64,000 nt of DNA, taken from positions 1 through 64,000 of the forward strand of contig NZ_JAAOTJ010000021.1 of the NCBI RefSeq assembly GCF_011297335.1, written 5' to 3'. Under the pieces are notes generated by a model. It saw nothing but the letters and a program-made list of their open reading frames with translations. It did not search any database and was not told the origin of the DNA. Source of the stretch: Catellatospora methionotrophica. GTDB taxonomy: Bacteria; Actinomycetota; Actinomycetes; Mycobacteriales; Micromonosporaceae. Both the position numbers and the translations under genes were made by a program. Shown here one piece after another: positions 8,214 through 16,447 of this stretch (position 1 is the first letter of the stretch; every line of letters starts with the position of its first letter).

Positions 8214-9593
8214 CTACGCGGGGCCGCCGCGCCAGCCCAGCGGATCGACCCCGCCCGGGACCGTGTCCGATCCGTACGGCTGCCGGGTGAGTACGAAGCT
8301 GCCCAGGTCCAGATGGGTCACCGCGCCGTCGGCGTCGCGTACCGCGCGCAGCGTCTCGCCCGCGTAGTAGCCGTCCAGGCCGAGCCAGGTGCCGTCGGCC
8401 TGAGCCTTGAGCCGGGAACCGCGGCCCGGTCCGGGCAGTGGCGCGAGTTCCAGGTCGCCCTCGGCACGCAGCCGGATCACCAGCGCGCCCGGTCCCCAGT
8501 ACCAGGGCCCGACCAGGTCCAGCAGTGCCGGGTCGTACGACGCCAGCGGGGCCCACGCGTCCGGGATACGCGGCTCGTGCTCGGCGGTGATGCGGACCAG
8601 GTCGGCGCAGACGCCGCCGATGGAGATCCCCGAGGTGGTGTTGGCGAACACGACGCCGCCCAGGCGGTCGGCGGGCGCGACCCACAGCGTGCACAGGAAG
8701 CCCGGCATCGAGCCGGTGTGCCCGGACAGCAGCCGCCCGTGGTCGTTCTTGAGCTGCAGGCCCAGCCCGTACGTCAGATCCCAGGCGGGGCCGTCCATCG
8801 GGGCGGCCGGGGTGCGCATCTGCGTCAGGGTCGCCTCAGCCAGCACCGCCGGGTCGCCCTTGGCCAGGAACGCCGCGAAGCGGCACAGGTCGTCGACGGT
8901 GGACCAGAGCTGCCCGGCCGGGGCCATCCGCCCGGTGTCGGTGGCGGGCTCGGGCAGCAGCACGTCGGCCCACGGGTGCACGGCCCAGCCGTCGGCGTGC
9001 GGGGCCTGGGGCAGCAGCGAGGTGCGGGTCATGCCGAGCGGGGCGAGGATCTCCTCGGCGAGCACCTGCTCCAGCGGCTTGCCGCGCAGCTGCTCGACGA
9101 GCGCGCCGAGCAGCGCGAAGCCCGGGTTCGAGTAGTGGAACAGCCGTCCGGCGGGGTGCTTGACGCCGTCGGCGGCCAGGATGTCGGCCAGCTCGGGGCG
9201 TACGCCGCCGTCGGTGCGCTCCCACCACGGCACGGGGGTCTCCGAGGCCAGCCCGGCGGTGTGCGCGAGCAGCTGCGCGACGGTGACCCCGGCGGTGCCC
9301 GCGGGCGCGGCGGGCAGGTGCGTGCCGAGCGGGTCGGCGAGGTCGAGACGGCCCTCGTCGCGCAGGCGCATGACCAGCACGGCGACGAAGGTCTTGGTCA
9401 GCGAGCCGATGCGGTACTGCGTGTCGGTGGTCGGGGGTCGCCCGTCCACGAGGCCGCGGGCGCCGGTCCACACGGGGGAGCCGTCGCGCAGGACGGCGGC
9501 GACCAGGGACGGGGCGCGGCCCTCGGCCTGGGCGGTGGCGATGCGGTGCAGCAGGGCGCGGCGGGTGGCCGGCAGCAGGTCCATCTCAGGCAT
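8214..9593 (-). CDS. Serine hydrolase of the beta-lactamase/DD-peptidase (class C-like) family
   Basis: A 459-residue protein with the SxxK nucleophile motif in RIGSLTKTF (about residue 65), a YSN-type motif in FHYSNPGF and a GHTGSMPG segment standing for the KTG-type box. These are the marks of the Beta-lactamase family (PF00144), covering D-aminopeptidases, esterases and class C enzymes. I start at the ATG for MPEMDLLPATRR; upstream codons to 9698 are Arg/Pro-rich and unlikely. No signal peptide is seen, which argues for a cytoplasmic esterase or peptidase rather than a secreted resistance enzyme. A C-terminal domain of about 120 residues follows the catalytic part. Confidence 0.85.
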   Translation of the reverse strand: MPEMDLLPATRRALLHRIATAQAEGRAPSLVAAVLRDGSPVWTGARGLVDGRPPTTDTQYRIGSLTKTFVAVLVMRLRDEGRLDLADPLGTHLPAAPAGTAGVTVAQLLAHTAGLASETPVPWWERTDGGVRPELADILAADGVKHPAGRLFHYSNPGFALLGALVEQLRGKPLEQVLAEEILAPLGMTRTSLLPQAPHADGWAVHPWADVLLPEPATDTGRMAPAGQLWSTVDDLCRFAAFLAKGDPAVLAEATLTQMRTPAAPMDGPAWDLTYGLGLQLKNDHGRLLSGHTGSMPGFLCTLWVAPADRLGGVVFANTTSGISIGGVCADLVRITAEHEPRIPDAWAPLASYDPALLDLVGPWYWGPGALVIRLRAEGDLELAPLPGPGRGSRLKAQADGTWLGLDGYYAGETLRAVRDADGAVTHLDLGSFVLTRQPYGSDTVPGGVDPLGWRGGPA

Positions 9594-9675
9594 CCGGTCA
9601 TCGTGCCACCGGAACGGGGTCCGTGGAACGCGGGTGGGCCGGCGGTCGGGGCCGCCGGCCCGGGACGGGTGTTCC

Positions 9676-10026
9676 TCAACGGTGGTTGCCGTACCCATGG
9701 TGGTTGTTGTTGCCGTGGTGGTCGTAGTTCTTGTGGTGGTAGTTCTTCTTGTAGTGCCGCTTGTAGTGGTGGTCGTACTTGCAGACCCACTTCTTGTACG
9801 TGCGGTGGTGCCAGCGGTAGGTCTGCTTCCAGCAGCGCTTGCCGCCGTCGAGTGTGGACGTCGTCGATTCCTGCACGGACACTGAAACCGGTTCGGTGAG
9901 CTGCGCGGCCGACGCCCGCTGCGGTGGCGCCATGACGGTGAGCCCGGCGACGAGGAACAGCATCAGGCTGAACATCGTGGTGGTGATCCGCAGCCGGTGG
10001 CCGATGGCACGAGCGGTCTCCTGCAT
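9676..10026 (-). CDS. Small secreted His/Lys/Tyr-rich protein
   Basis: I recognise no family. The 116-residue product begins with a clear signal peptide (basic start, hydrophobic FSLMLFLVAGLTVM, cleavage after RASA). The mature part has two cysteines (KRCWKQ and KWVCKY) and a C-terminal 45 residues made almost only of His, Lys, Tyr, Asn and Gly, for example YDHHYKRHYKKNYHHKNYDH. This suggests metal binding or attachment to acidic wall polymers, as inference. The start is well supported by GGGAGGAGGG six bases before ATG; an upstream ATG at 10044 precedes that ribosome site and is rejected. It is divergent from the antiporter gene across a 420-base region. Confidence 0.75.
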   Translation of the reverse strand: MQETARAIGHRLRITTTMFSLMLFLVAGLTVMAPPQRASAAQLTEPVSVSVQESTTSTLDGGKRCWKQTYRWHHRTYKKWVCKYDHHYKRHYKKNYHHKNYDHHGNNNHHGYGNHR

Positions 10027-10168
10027 CGAACACCCTCCTCCCAAAAGATGGCTGATCTAGCGGACCTGCCGATCAAACCTCCGGCCCGGCGACATGGTCA
10101 ACGCCGTGAACTGGGCAAACGCCTTGCCGGGCGGCCGGTCAGGGGTGCTTTCACCGGGAGTTCATTTA

Positions 10169-10192
10169 GCCTGCCTACCGACCGGCAGGTAG
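10169..10192. promoter_or_regulatory. Putative repressor operator 1 (CCTGCC...GGCAGG)
   Basis: GCCTGCCTACCGACCGGCAG forms an inverted repeat (CCTGCC / GGCAGG with eight bases between) and holds a TACCGACCGG core like operators of many actinobacterial TetR repressors. The stretch between the His-rich protein gene and the antiporter gene (10027-10446) contains this site, a second at 10231-10253 and a weaker half at 10322-10336. No regulator gene is adjacent, so the binding protein is unknown. Confidence 0.4.
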
Positions 10193-10230
10193 AACGCCCA
10201 GCGGGGGCGGTAACCGGGCGGAAGACGGGG

Positions 10231-10253
10231 TTGCCTGACCGGTCGGCAGGCAA
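10231..10253. promoter_or_regulatory. Putative repressor operator 2 (TTGCCTG...CAGGCAA)
   Basis: TTGCCTG and CAGGCAA form perfect seven-base arms around ACCGGTCGG. It resembles operator 1, lying about 62 bases away, which supports binding by the same protein. The rest of the 420-base region holds no open frame with sensible codon use. Confidence 0.4.
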
Positions 10254-10433
10254 TGGTGAACATCGGATGAACCCATGCACTGTGGCGCATGTTTCTCACA
10301 ACGTGGGAGTGAATTCTTACCTTCCGGCCGGTCAGTGACTGCGCGAGGTGCGCCAGCAGGGGAGATTCCTGCCCGCCTGCGACGGATGGGCGCGGTGACC
10401 GCGTACCTGTGCGCCCCCGCGTGGGCCACACCC

Positions 10434-10439
10434 TAGGCT
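10434..10439 (+). promoter_or_regulatory. -10 box TAGGCT of a leaderless promoter (antiporter)
   Basis: TAGGCT followed by seven bases and the GTG start of the antiporter gene, without any ribosome-binding site; a leaderless transcript is inferred. Confidence 0.55.
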
Positions 10440-10446
10440 CTGAGAC

Positions 10447-12012
10447 GTGAATGCGCTCGTGGTGGCGGTCGTGCTGACCGTGGTCGTCGTCGCGGTATCC
10501 GCGCTGTCGCGGCGGTACAACCTGCTCAACCCGATCGTGCTGGTGGTGGTCGGGCTGTGCCTGGCCCTGGTGCCCGGGTTCCCGGTCATCGTGCTCGAAC
10601 CCGAGATCGTGCTCATCGGCGTGCTGCCGCCCCTGCTGTACGTCGCCGCGCTGGAGACCTCCGTGCCGGCGTTCCGGCACAACATCCGGTCGATCCTGCT
10701 GCTCGCCGTCGGCCTGGTCATCTTCACCGCGGTCGCGGTCGGGCTGGTCGTGCACGCGCTGCTGCCGCAGGTGCCGCTGGCCGCCTGCCTGGCCCTGGGC
10801 GCGGTGGTCGCGCCGCCGGACGCCGTCGCGGCCACCGCCATCGCCAAACGCATCGGGCTGCCCCGCCGCATGGTCACCATCCTCGAAGGCGAGAGCCTGC
10901 TCAACGACGCCACGGCGCTGGTGCTGTTCCGCGTCGCGGTGGTGGTCGCGGTCGGCACGGCGGTCGGACCGATGGCCGTAGCCCAGCAGGTGGTGCTGGC
11001 CGCCGGCGGCGGTGTACTGGTCGGCGCGCTGGGCGCGCTCACGGCGGCGTTCCTGCACCGGCGCACCCGCGATCCGCTGATGGACAACTCGATCTCGCTG
11101 CTGACGCCGTTCGCGGTGACCGTGATCGCCGAGCTCATCCACGCCTCGGCCGTGGTCGCGGTCGTCGTGGCCGGGCTCTACCTGGGACACCGCATGCCCA
11201 CGCTGATGTCGGCGGCCTCCCGCCTGCAGATGGGCGCGTTCTGGCGCATGGTCACCTTCATGCTGGAGGGCCTGGTGTTCCTGGTGGTCGGCCTCCAGCT
11301 GCGGGAGGTGCTGGCCGACCTGAACACCCCGTTCGCCGAGGTGGCCGGGCTGACCGCGGCGGTGCTCGGGACGGTGATCCTCGCGCGGTTCGCGTGGATG
11401 TACCCGGTCGCCTACCTGGTCCGGCTGCTGCCCCTGGTCCGCCGCCACGGCACCGCCATCGACTTCACCGGCGCGACCGTCATCTCCTGGGCGGGCATGC
11501 GCGGCGTGGTCACCCTGGCCACCGCGCTGGCACTGCCGGCCCTGCTCGCCGGGGGAATGCCGTACCCGCGTGCGCTGTTCGTCTGGTTGGCGTTCGCGGT
11601 CATCGTCGGCACGCTCGTGCTGCAGGGCATGACCCTGCCGATGGTGGCCCGGTTGCTGAAGGTCCAGGCCGACGACCGGATGGGGGACATCCTCGCCGAG
11701 GCGCAGGCGCAGCAGCAGGCGAGCAAGGCCGCTCGCGAGCGGCTGGAGGCCCTGGCCGACACGGCTTCGCCCGAGGTCGTGGAGAAGCTGCGCGGGCTCA
11801 CCGAGCGCCGCTCCAACGCGGTGTGGGAGCGGCTGGGCGCGGACCGGGAAACGCCAACCGCGGTCTACGTCCGGCTGCGCCGGGAGATGCTGGAGGCCGA
11901 GCGGGCCGTGTTCCGCGCGGCCCGCGACGCGGGCCGGATCCCGGAGGACGTGCTCGTCCGGGCCCAGCGGGACATGGACCTGGAAGAGTCGATGCTGGAA
12001 CGGATGGACTGA
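10447..12012 (+). CDS. Na+/H+ antiporter, CPA1 family
   Basis: A 521-residue cation/proton antiporter with about 12 transmembrane segments followed by a hydrophilic C-terminal domain of some 110 residues with coiled-coil character. The family signatures are visible: PPDAVAATAI in the ion-binding helix, EGESLLNDATALVLFR (the ND pair) and SWAGMRGVVTLATALALP with the conserved Arg. It exports Na+ or K+ in exchange for protons at the plasma membrane. The GTG start is chosen because the TAGGCT box lies seven bases upstream and the first helix begins at once. The zinc-finger gene follows 53 bases downstream. Confidence 0.92.
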   Translation: MNALVVAVVLTVVVVAVSALSRRYNLLNPIVLVVVGLCLALVPGFPVIVLEPEIVLIGVLPPLLYVAALETSVPAFRHNIRSILLLAVGLVIFTAVAVGLVVHALLPQVPLAACLALGAVVAPPDAVAATAIAKRIGLPRRMVTILEGESLLNDATALVLFRVAVVVAVGTAVGPMAVAQQVVLAAGGGVLVGALGALTAAFLHRRTRDPLMDNSISLLTPFAVTVIAELIHASAVVAVVVAGLYLGHRMPTLMSAASRLQMGAFWRMVTFMLEGLVFLVVGLQLREVLADLNTPFAEVAGLTAAVLGTVILARFAWMYPVAYLVRLLPLVRRHGTAIDFTGATVISWAGMRGVVTLATALALPALLAGGMPYPRALFVWLAFAVIVGTLVLQGMTLPMVARLLKVQADDRMGDILAEAQAQQQASKAARERLEALADTASPEVVEKLRGLTERRSNAVWERLGADRETPTAVYVRLRREMLEAERAVFRAARDAGRIPEDVLVRAQRDMDLEESMLERMD

Positions 12013-12065
12013 CGCGTGGGCCGAGGCGGGGCACACGCGTTCGACGAGTGATACGAGGAGCAGGC

Positions 12066-12317
12066 ATGAGCTGTGAGGACCTGAAGACCGCCGACGATCC
12101 GGCGGCGCGCGCCGACGGCTGCGAGGAGTGCCTGCGCGACGGCACCACCTGGGTGCACCTGCGCCGCTGCCTGGAGTGCGGCCACATCGGCTGCTGCGAC
12201 TCGTCGGTGCACAAGCACGCCACGGCGCACTTCCACGAGGTGGGCCACCCGGTCATCCAGTCGTTCGAACCGGGCGAGAACTGGCGCTGGTGCTACCTGC
12301 ACGAGGTCGTGGGCTGA
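12066..12317 (+). CDS. UBP-type zinc-finger protein
   Basis: An 83-residue protein with the cysteine/histidine spacing of the ZnF-UBP domain: CEDL at the start, CEECLRDGTTW, CLECGHIGCCDSS, then HKHATAHFHEVGHPV and WCYLHE. In eukaryotes this fold binds the C-terminal glycine of ubiquitin; bacteria with small stand-alone copies have no known ubiquitin, and the function is unknown. Its presence beside, in broad terms, a Pup-containing genome is suggestive only. Start ATG has GAGGAG at 12056-12061. It follows the antiporter gene, and bacterial copies often accompany CPA1 antiporters, so a joint role in ion transport is plausible. Confidence 0.85.
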   Translation: MSCEDLKTADDPAARADGCEECLRDGTTWVHLRRCLECGHIGCCDSSVHKHATAHFHEVGHPVIQSFEPGENWRWCYLHEVVG

Positions 12318-12335
12318 GGAGGTAGGGGCGGCCGA

Positions 12336-12341
12336 TACGCT
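12336..12341 (+). promoter_or_regulatory. -10 box TACGCT of a leaderless promoter (ABC-F gene)
   Basis: TACGCT, then seven bases, then the ATG of the ABC-F gene. The box overlaps no coding sequence and lies 18 bases after the preceding stop. Confidence 0.5.
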
Positions 12342-12348
12342 CGGTGGC

Positions 12349-13986
12349 ATGAGCGCGACGATGGTGGCCCGGGGGCTGTCCGCTGGGCACGGCGAGCGGA
12401 TCCTGTTCAGCGACCTCGACCTGGTCGTCGCGCCGGGTGAGGTGGTCGGCCTGGTCGGCGTCAACGGGGCGGGCAAGTCCACCCTGCTGCGCCTGCTCGC
12501 CGGGCTGGCCGCCCCCGAAGACGGCTCCGTCACCCTCAACCCGCCGACGGCCAACGTCGGCCTGCTGCCGCAGGAACCCGAGCGGCGTCCCGCCGAGAAC
12601 GTGCGCGACTTCCTGGCCCGGCGCACCGGCGTGGCACGGGCCCAGGAGGAGATGGACGACGCGGCCCTCGCGCTGGCCGAGGGCGCGGACGGCGCCGACG
12701 ACCGCTACGGCGAGGCCCTCGAGCGGTGGCTGGAACTCGGCGGGGCGGACCTGCCCGAGCGGGCCGCCGCCGTCGCCGCGGAACTGGGTCTCGACGTCGA
12801 CCTCGACCACCCGATGACGGCCCTGTCCGGCGGCCAGGCCGCCCGCGCCGGGATGGCGTCGCTGCTGCTCAGCCGATACGACATCTTCCTGCTGGACGAG
12901 CCGACCAACGACCTCGACCTGGCCGGGCTGGACCGGCTGGAGCGCTTCCTCGGGGACCTGCGCGCGGGCACCGTGCTGGTCAGCCACGACCGGGAGTTCC
13001 TGACCCGCACCGTGACCCGCGTCGTCGAACTCGACCTCGCCCAGCAGCAGGTGCGCCAGTACGGCGGCGGCTACCAGGCCTACCTGGCCGAGCGCGAGGT
13101 CGCCCGCCAGCACGCCCGCGAGGCCTACGACGAGTACGCCGACAAGAAGGACGACCTGCTCGCCCGCGCCCGCATGCAGCGCGCCTGGATGGAGAAGGGC
13201 GTCAAGAACGCCCGCCGCAAGTCGCCCGACAACGACAAGATGGGCCGCGCGTTCCGCACCGAGGCGACCGAGAAGCAGGCCGCCAAGGCCCGCCAGACCG
13301 AGCGCCTGATCGAGCGCATGGACGAGGTCGACGAGCCGCGCAAGGAGTGGGAGCTGCGCATGCAGATCGCCGCCGCGCCGCGCGCCGGGGCGGTGGTGGC
13401 GACCCTCAACAGCGCCGTCGTACGCCAGGGCGAGTTCACCCTCGGCCCGGTGGACCTGCGTATCGACTGGGCCGACCGGGTCGCCGTCACCGGCCCCAAC
13501 GGCTCGGGCAAGTCGACGCTGCTGCGCGCGATGCTCGGCCGGGCCGCGCTCGCCGCGGGCACCGCCTCGCTCGGGCCCGGCGTCGTCGTCGGCGAGATCG
13601 ACCAGGCCCGCGGCCGTTTCCTGGGCCACCAGCCGCTGGTCGACGCGTTCCAGTCGGCGGTGCCCGCGATGGCCCCCGGCGACGTGCGCACCCTGCTGGC
13701 CAAGTTCGGGCTGCGCGCCGCGCACGTGCTGCGCCCGGCCGCGACCCTGTCGCCCGGCGAGCGCACCCGCGCGGCGCTGGCGCTGCTGCAGGCGTCGGGG
13801 GTGAACCTGCTGGTGCTCGACGAGCCCACCAACCACCTCGACCTGGCCGCCATCGAGCAGCTGGAGCAGGCCCTCGACTCGTACACCGGCACGCTGTTGC
13901 TGGTCACCCACGACCGGCAGATGCTGCAGGCCGTGCACACCAACCGCATGCTCACCGTCGAGGCGGGCCGGGTCACCGTGAACTGA
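12349..13986 (+). CDS. ABC-F family ATPase (ribosome-associated)
   Basis: A 545-residue soluble protein with two complete ATPase domains and no membrane segment, the layout of ABC-F translation factors such as EttA and antibiotic-resistance relatives. First domain: GVNGAGKST, LSGGQAAR, FLLDEPTNDLDL; second domain: GPNGSGKST, LSPGERTR, LVLDEPTNHLDL. The interdomain linker (about residues 250-330) is rich in charged residues (KKDDLLARARMQRAWMEKG), as expected for the P-site tRNA interaction motif. It probably resolves stalled or drug-bound ribosomes; whether it confers resistance cannot be told. Confidence 0.93.
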   Translation: MSATMVARGLSAGHGERILFSDLDLVVAPGEVVGLVGVNGAGKSTLLRLLAGLAAPEDGSVTLNPPTANVGLLPQEPERRPAENVRDFLARRTGVARAQEEMDDAALALAEGADGADDRYGEALERWLELGGADLPERAAAVAAELGLDVDLDHPMTALSGGQAARAGMASLLLSRYDIFLLDEPTNDLDLAGLDRLERFLGDLRAGTVLVSHDREFLTRTVTRVVELDLAQQQVRQYGGGYQAYLAEREVARQHAREAYDEYADKKDDLLARARMQRAWMEKGVKNARRKSPDNDKMGRAFRTEATEKQAAKARQTERLIERMDEVDEPRKEWELRMQIAAAPRAGAVVATLNSAVVRQGEFTLGPVDLRIDWADRVAVTGPNGSGKSTLLRAMLGRAALAAGTASLGPGVVVGEIDQARGRFLGHQPLVDAFQSAVPAMAPGDVRTLLAKFGLRAAHVLRPAATLSPGERTRAALALLQASGVNLLVLDEPTNHLDLAAIEQLEQALDSYTGTLLLVTHDRQMLQAVHTNRMLTVEAGRVTVN

Positions 13987-14014
13987 CGGGCCCGCGTCGG
14001 GCCGGTGCGGCCGG

Positions 14015-14020
14015 TACGGT
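14015..14020 (+). promoter_or_regulatory. -10 box TACGGT of a leaderless promoter (tandem GNAT gene)
   Basis: TACGGT is six bases upstream of the GTG start of the following acetyltransferase gene, with no ribosome-binding site between. Confidence 0.5.
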
Positions 14021-14026
14021 GTCGGA

Positions 14027-14965
14027 GTGATCATCGAGGTGGACACCACGACGGCCGACGCGTCCCTGCTGCTGCGCCTATACGAGATCCGCAAGGCCTG
14101 CAACGCGGCGGCCAATCCCGACGAGCCGATCGAGGACGCCGCCACCGGCGTGAGCCTGCTGCGCAGGCCGCGGATGGGCGGCAGCCACCACTACCTCGTC
14201 GCCGGTGATCCCATCGTCGGATTCTCGTCCGTGGACCTGCCGCCGGACATCGCCACCGCGTTCGTACGCGTCTACGTCGCCCCCGGCCACCGCCGCCAGG
14301 GCACCGGCGGCGCGCTGCTCGACGCCGCCGTCGCCCACGCCCGAGCCGCCGGCCGCACCGTGCTGACCGGCCTGTACGGCGACGACGCCGGCGCGGCGTT
14401 CGTCGCGGCGCGCGGGGGCCGGGCAGGCCAGACGGCGATCCGCTCCCTGCTGCGGCTGCCCGCTGTCGGCGAGCCCGTGCCGGTGCCCGGTTTCCGGGCG
14501 GTGACCTGGATCGGGCCGGTCGACGACGCGTTGCTGGCGTCGTACGCCCAGGCACGCAACGCCGTGCACGACGCCCCGAGCGACGCCGGGGTGCAGTGGC
14601 CGCACGCGAACGCGCGGTCGGTGCGCGAGGAGGAGGAGACGGTGGCCCGGCGCGGCGTGCAGCTGCGGGTGACCGCGATCCTGGACCGGGCCGCGGCCGT
14701 GGTGGCGTACACCCAGGTGCTGGTGCCCGCGACCGGCGAGGTCGCGTTCACCGAGGAGACCGCCGTGGTGCCCGCGTTCCGCCGCCGCGGCCTGGCCCGC
14801 TGGGTGAAGCTGGAGTCGCTGCGGCTGCTGGCCGCCGAGCGGCCCGAGGTGGCGTCGGTCGGCACCACGAACGCCGCCGTCAACACCGGCATGCTCGCGG
14901 TCAACCGCGCGCTCGGCTTCCGCCCCGTCGGCACCTGGACGTCGGCGGTGCTCGACCTGTCCTGA
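14027..14965 (+). CDS. Tandem GNAT acetyltransferase
   Basis: A 312-residue protein with two GNAT domains. The first has its acetyl-CoA loop as VAPGHRRQGTGGALLDAA (about residues 83-100), the second as VPAFRRRGLARWVKLESLRL (about residues 245-265). The double-GNAT layout is shared with mycothiol synthase MshD, but overall similarity to MshD is not evident to me, so the substrate is open. The GTG start overlaps nothing and follows a TACGGT box at leaderless spacing. Downstream, 159 bases of non-coding sequence precede the secreted protease gene. Confidence 0.85.
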   Translation: MIIEVDTTTADASLLLRLYEIRKACNAAANPDEPIEDAATGVSLLRRPRMGGSHHYLVAGDPIVGFSSVDLPPDIATAFVRVYVAPGHRRQGTGGALLDAAVAHARAAGRTVLTGLYGDDAGAAFVAARGGRAGQTAIRSLLRLPAVGEPVPVPGFRAVTWIGPVDDALLASYAQARNAVHDAPSDAGVQWPHANARSVREEEETVARRGVQLRVTAILDRAAAVVAYTQVLVPATGEVAFTEETAVVPAFRRRGLARWVKLESLRLLAAERPEVASVGTTNAAVNTGMLAVNRALGFRPVGTWTSAVLDLS

Positions 14966-15124
14966 GCGGCGGGTTGCCGAAAGGGTTTTCGGCCTGCATC
15001 GTGATGTGCTGGAGCCGGACGCGGACTCGATCCGCGTCAACGCGTGGCGTCGACACCGGGCGGTCGTGCCGCGCGCGTTCGCACTCATCGGCGCGCTCAC
15101 GCGCCCGCACCCCCGGAGTCCTCC

Positions 15125-16402
15125 ATGCTCGACACCAGACATCGCCGTGCCCTGACCTCGGCCGTCGCGGCGGCGGTGACAGCCGCCGTGGCCGCGTGGA
15201 CCCTGGTGGCCACGGCCGCGCAGGCCGCGGTCACCGGCTGCCAGGTCACCTACACCGTGCCGTCGCAGTGGTCCGGCGGCTTCACCGGCAACGTCGTCAT
15301 CAAGAACCTCGGCGACCCGCTCACCGCCTGGACCCTGCGCTGGACGTTCCCGGCCACCGGCCAGGCCGTCACCCAGGGCTGGAGCGCCACCTACAGCCAG
15401 AGCGGCAACCAGGTCACCGCCGTGAACATGGGCTACAACGGCAGCCTCGCCACGAACGCGAGCACCACGATCGGCTTCAACGGCGCGTGGACGACCGCCA
15501 ATCCGATCCCGACCGCGTTCACCCTCAACAACGTCGCCTGCACCGGCACCCCGTCCAGCCCGTCCGCCGGGCCGTCCTCCTCGGCGTCGGCGCGCCCGTC
15601 GCCGTCGGTCTCACCCTCGGCGTCACCCCTGCCCTCGACCTCCCCGTCGAGCCCGCCGACCAGCGGCTGGAACCCGCCGAGCAACCTGGTCACCCCGCTC
15701 AACGAGGTGTGGTCGCACTACCAGTCGACCTACCCCCAGCTGCTGACCTTCCGCAACTACGGCTGGGACCAGGTCATGGCCGGCGGCGGCAAGATCAATT
15801 ATTGCGTACGCTGGGACTCCAGCGCCCGCGTCTCAGCCGCGATGCGCGACCAGATCCACGCGGCACTGTCCCGGCAGTTCAAGAAGTGGATGGACGTGAT
15901 GGCCGGGCACAACGGCTGGCCGTACGCGGAGGTGCCGGTGAAGGTCGTCGGCTGGGCCGTGCGTGACCGGGCGACCCTGGAGTGGACCGACAACGCGGTC
16001 GACATCTACGTCAACGACATCCGCGAGAACGCGCCGCAGTGCGCCGAGCCCTGCGGCCGGTTCTTCCACCAGGACGGCAACTACAACGGCTGCCCCGGAG
16101 GGGCCTCGCACCACTACGACATGTCGCTGTGGCTGACGGCGGGCTTCAGCGGCGGCGCGGGCGGCGACTGGGGCCAGCGCGTCGGCAGCGAGTACTTCAC
16201 CGGCGCGGTCAACGCCGAGAACATGCACATCTACCTGCACGAAGTCGGGCACACGTTCGGCCTGGACGACTTCTACGACTGGACGCCCACCGGCCAGTGC
16301 TGCTTCATCATGAAGGCGGGCAGCGCCGCCAGCATCACCGACTTCGACCGGTGGATGCTGCGCGACTTCTGGCGACACCTGAAGAACCGCTGGGGCTACT
16401 GA
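15125..16402 (+). CDS. Secreted CBM2-linked zinc metallopeptidase
   Basis: A 425-residue exported protein. Domain order: signal peptide (to about residue 35, cleavage near AQAA), a family 2 cellulose-binding module (about 36-140; conserved Trp in WSGGFTGNVVIKN and WTLRWTF, closing CTG), a Ser/Pro linker (about 141-180), and a catalytic domain with the zincin motif HEVGHTFGLDDF at residues 372-383. A Met-turn candidate is CCFIMKAG. This reads as a secreted metalloprotease anchored to cellulose or chitin. CBM2 is usual on glycanases; on a peptidase it is less common. Start ATG has GGAG nine bases upstream. Confidence 0.85.
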   Translation: MLDTRHRRALTSAVAAAVTAAVAAWTLVATAAQAAVTGCQVTYTVPSQWSGGFTGNVVIKNLGDPLTAWTLRWTFPATGQAVTQGWSATYSQSGNQVTAVNMGYNGSLATNASTTIGFNGAWTTANPIPTAFTLNNVACTGTPSSPSAGPSSSASARPSPSVSPSASPLPSTSPSSPPTSGWNPPSNLVTPLNEVWSHYQSTYPQLLTFRNYGWDQVMAGGGKINYCVRWDSSARVSAAMRDQIHAALSRQFKKWMDVMAGHNGWPYAEVPVKVVGWAVRDRATLEWTDNAVDIYVNDIRENAPQCAEPCGRFFHQDGNYNGCPGGASHHYDMSLWLTAGFSGGAGGDWGQRVGSEYFTGAVNAENMHIYLHEVGHTFGLDDFYDWTPTGQCCFIMKAGSAASITDFDRWMLRDFWRHLKNRWGY

Positions 16403-16409
16403 CCGGACA

Positions 16410-16440
16410 CGGGGCTCGGCGGGTGTGCCGCCGAGCCCCG
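16410..16440. terminator. Bidirectional hairpin terminator
   Basis: A perfect 13-bp stem (CGGGGCTCGGCGG and its complement) with a five-base loop between the convergent metallopeptidase and flavoprotein genes. No T-run follows, as is usual in actinomycetes. Confidence 0.75.
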
Positions 16441-16447
16441 GTGAGCC

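Noticed and set aside
12066-12317. UBP zinc-finger gene as a Pup-pathway component
   Set aside because: Stand-alone ZnF-UBP proteins accompany ion transporters in bacteria and the gene is 30 kb from the Pup locus; no evidence for Pup binding.
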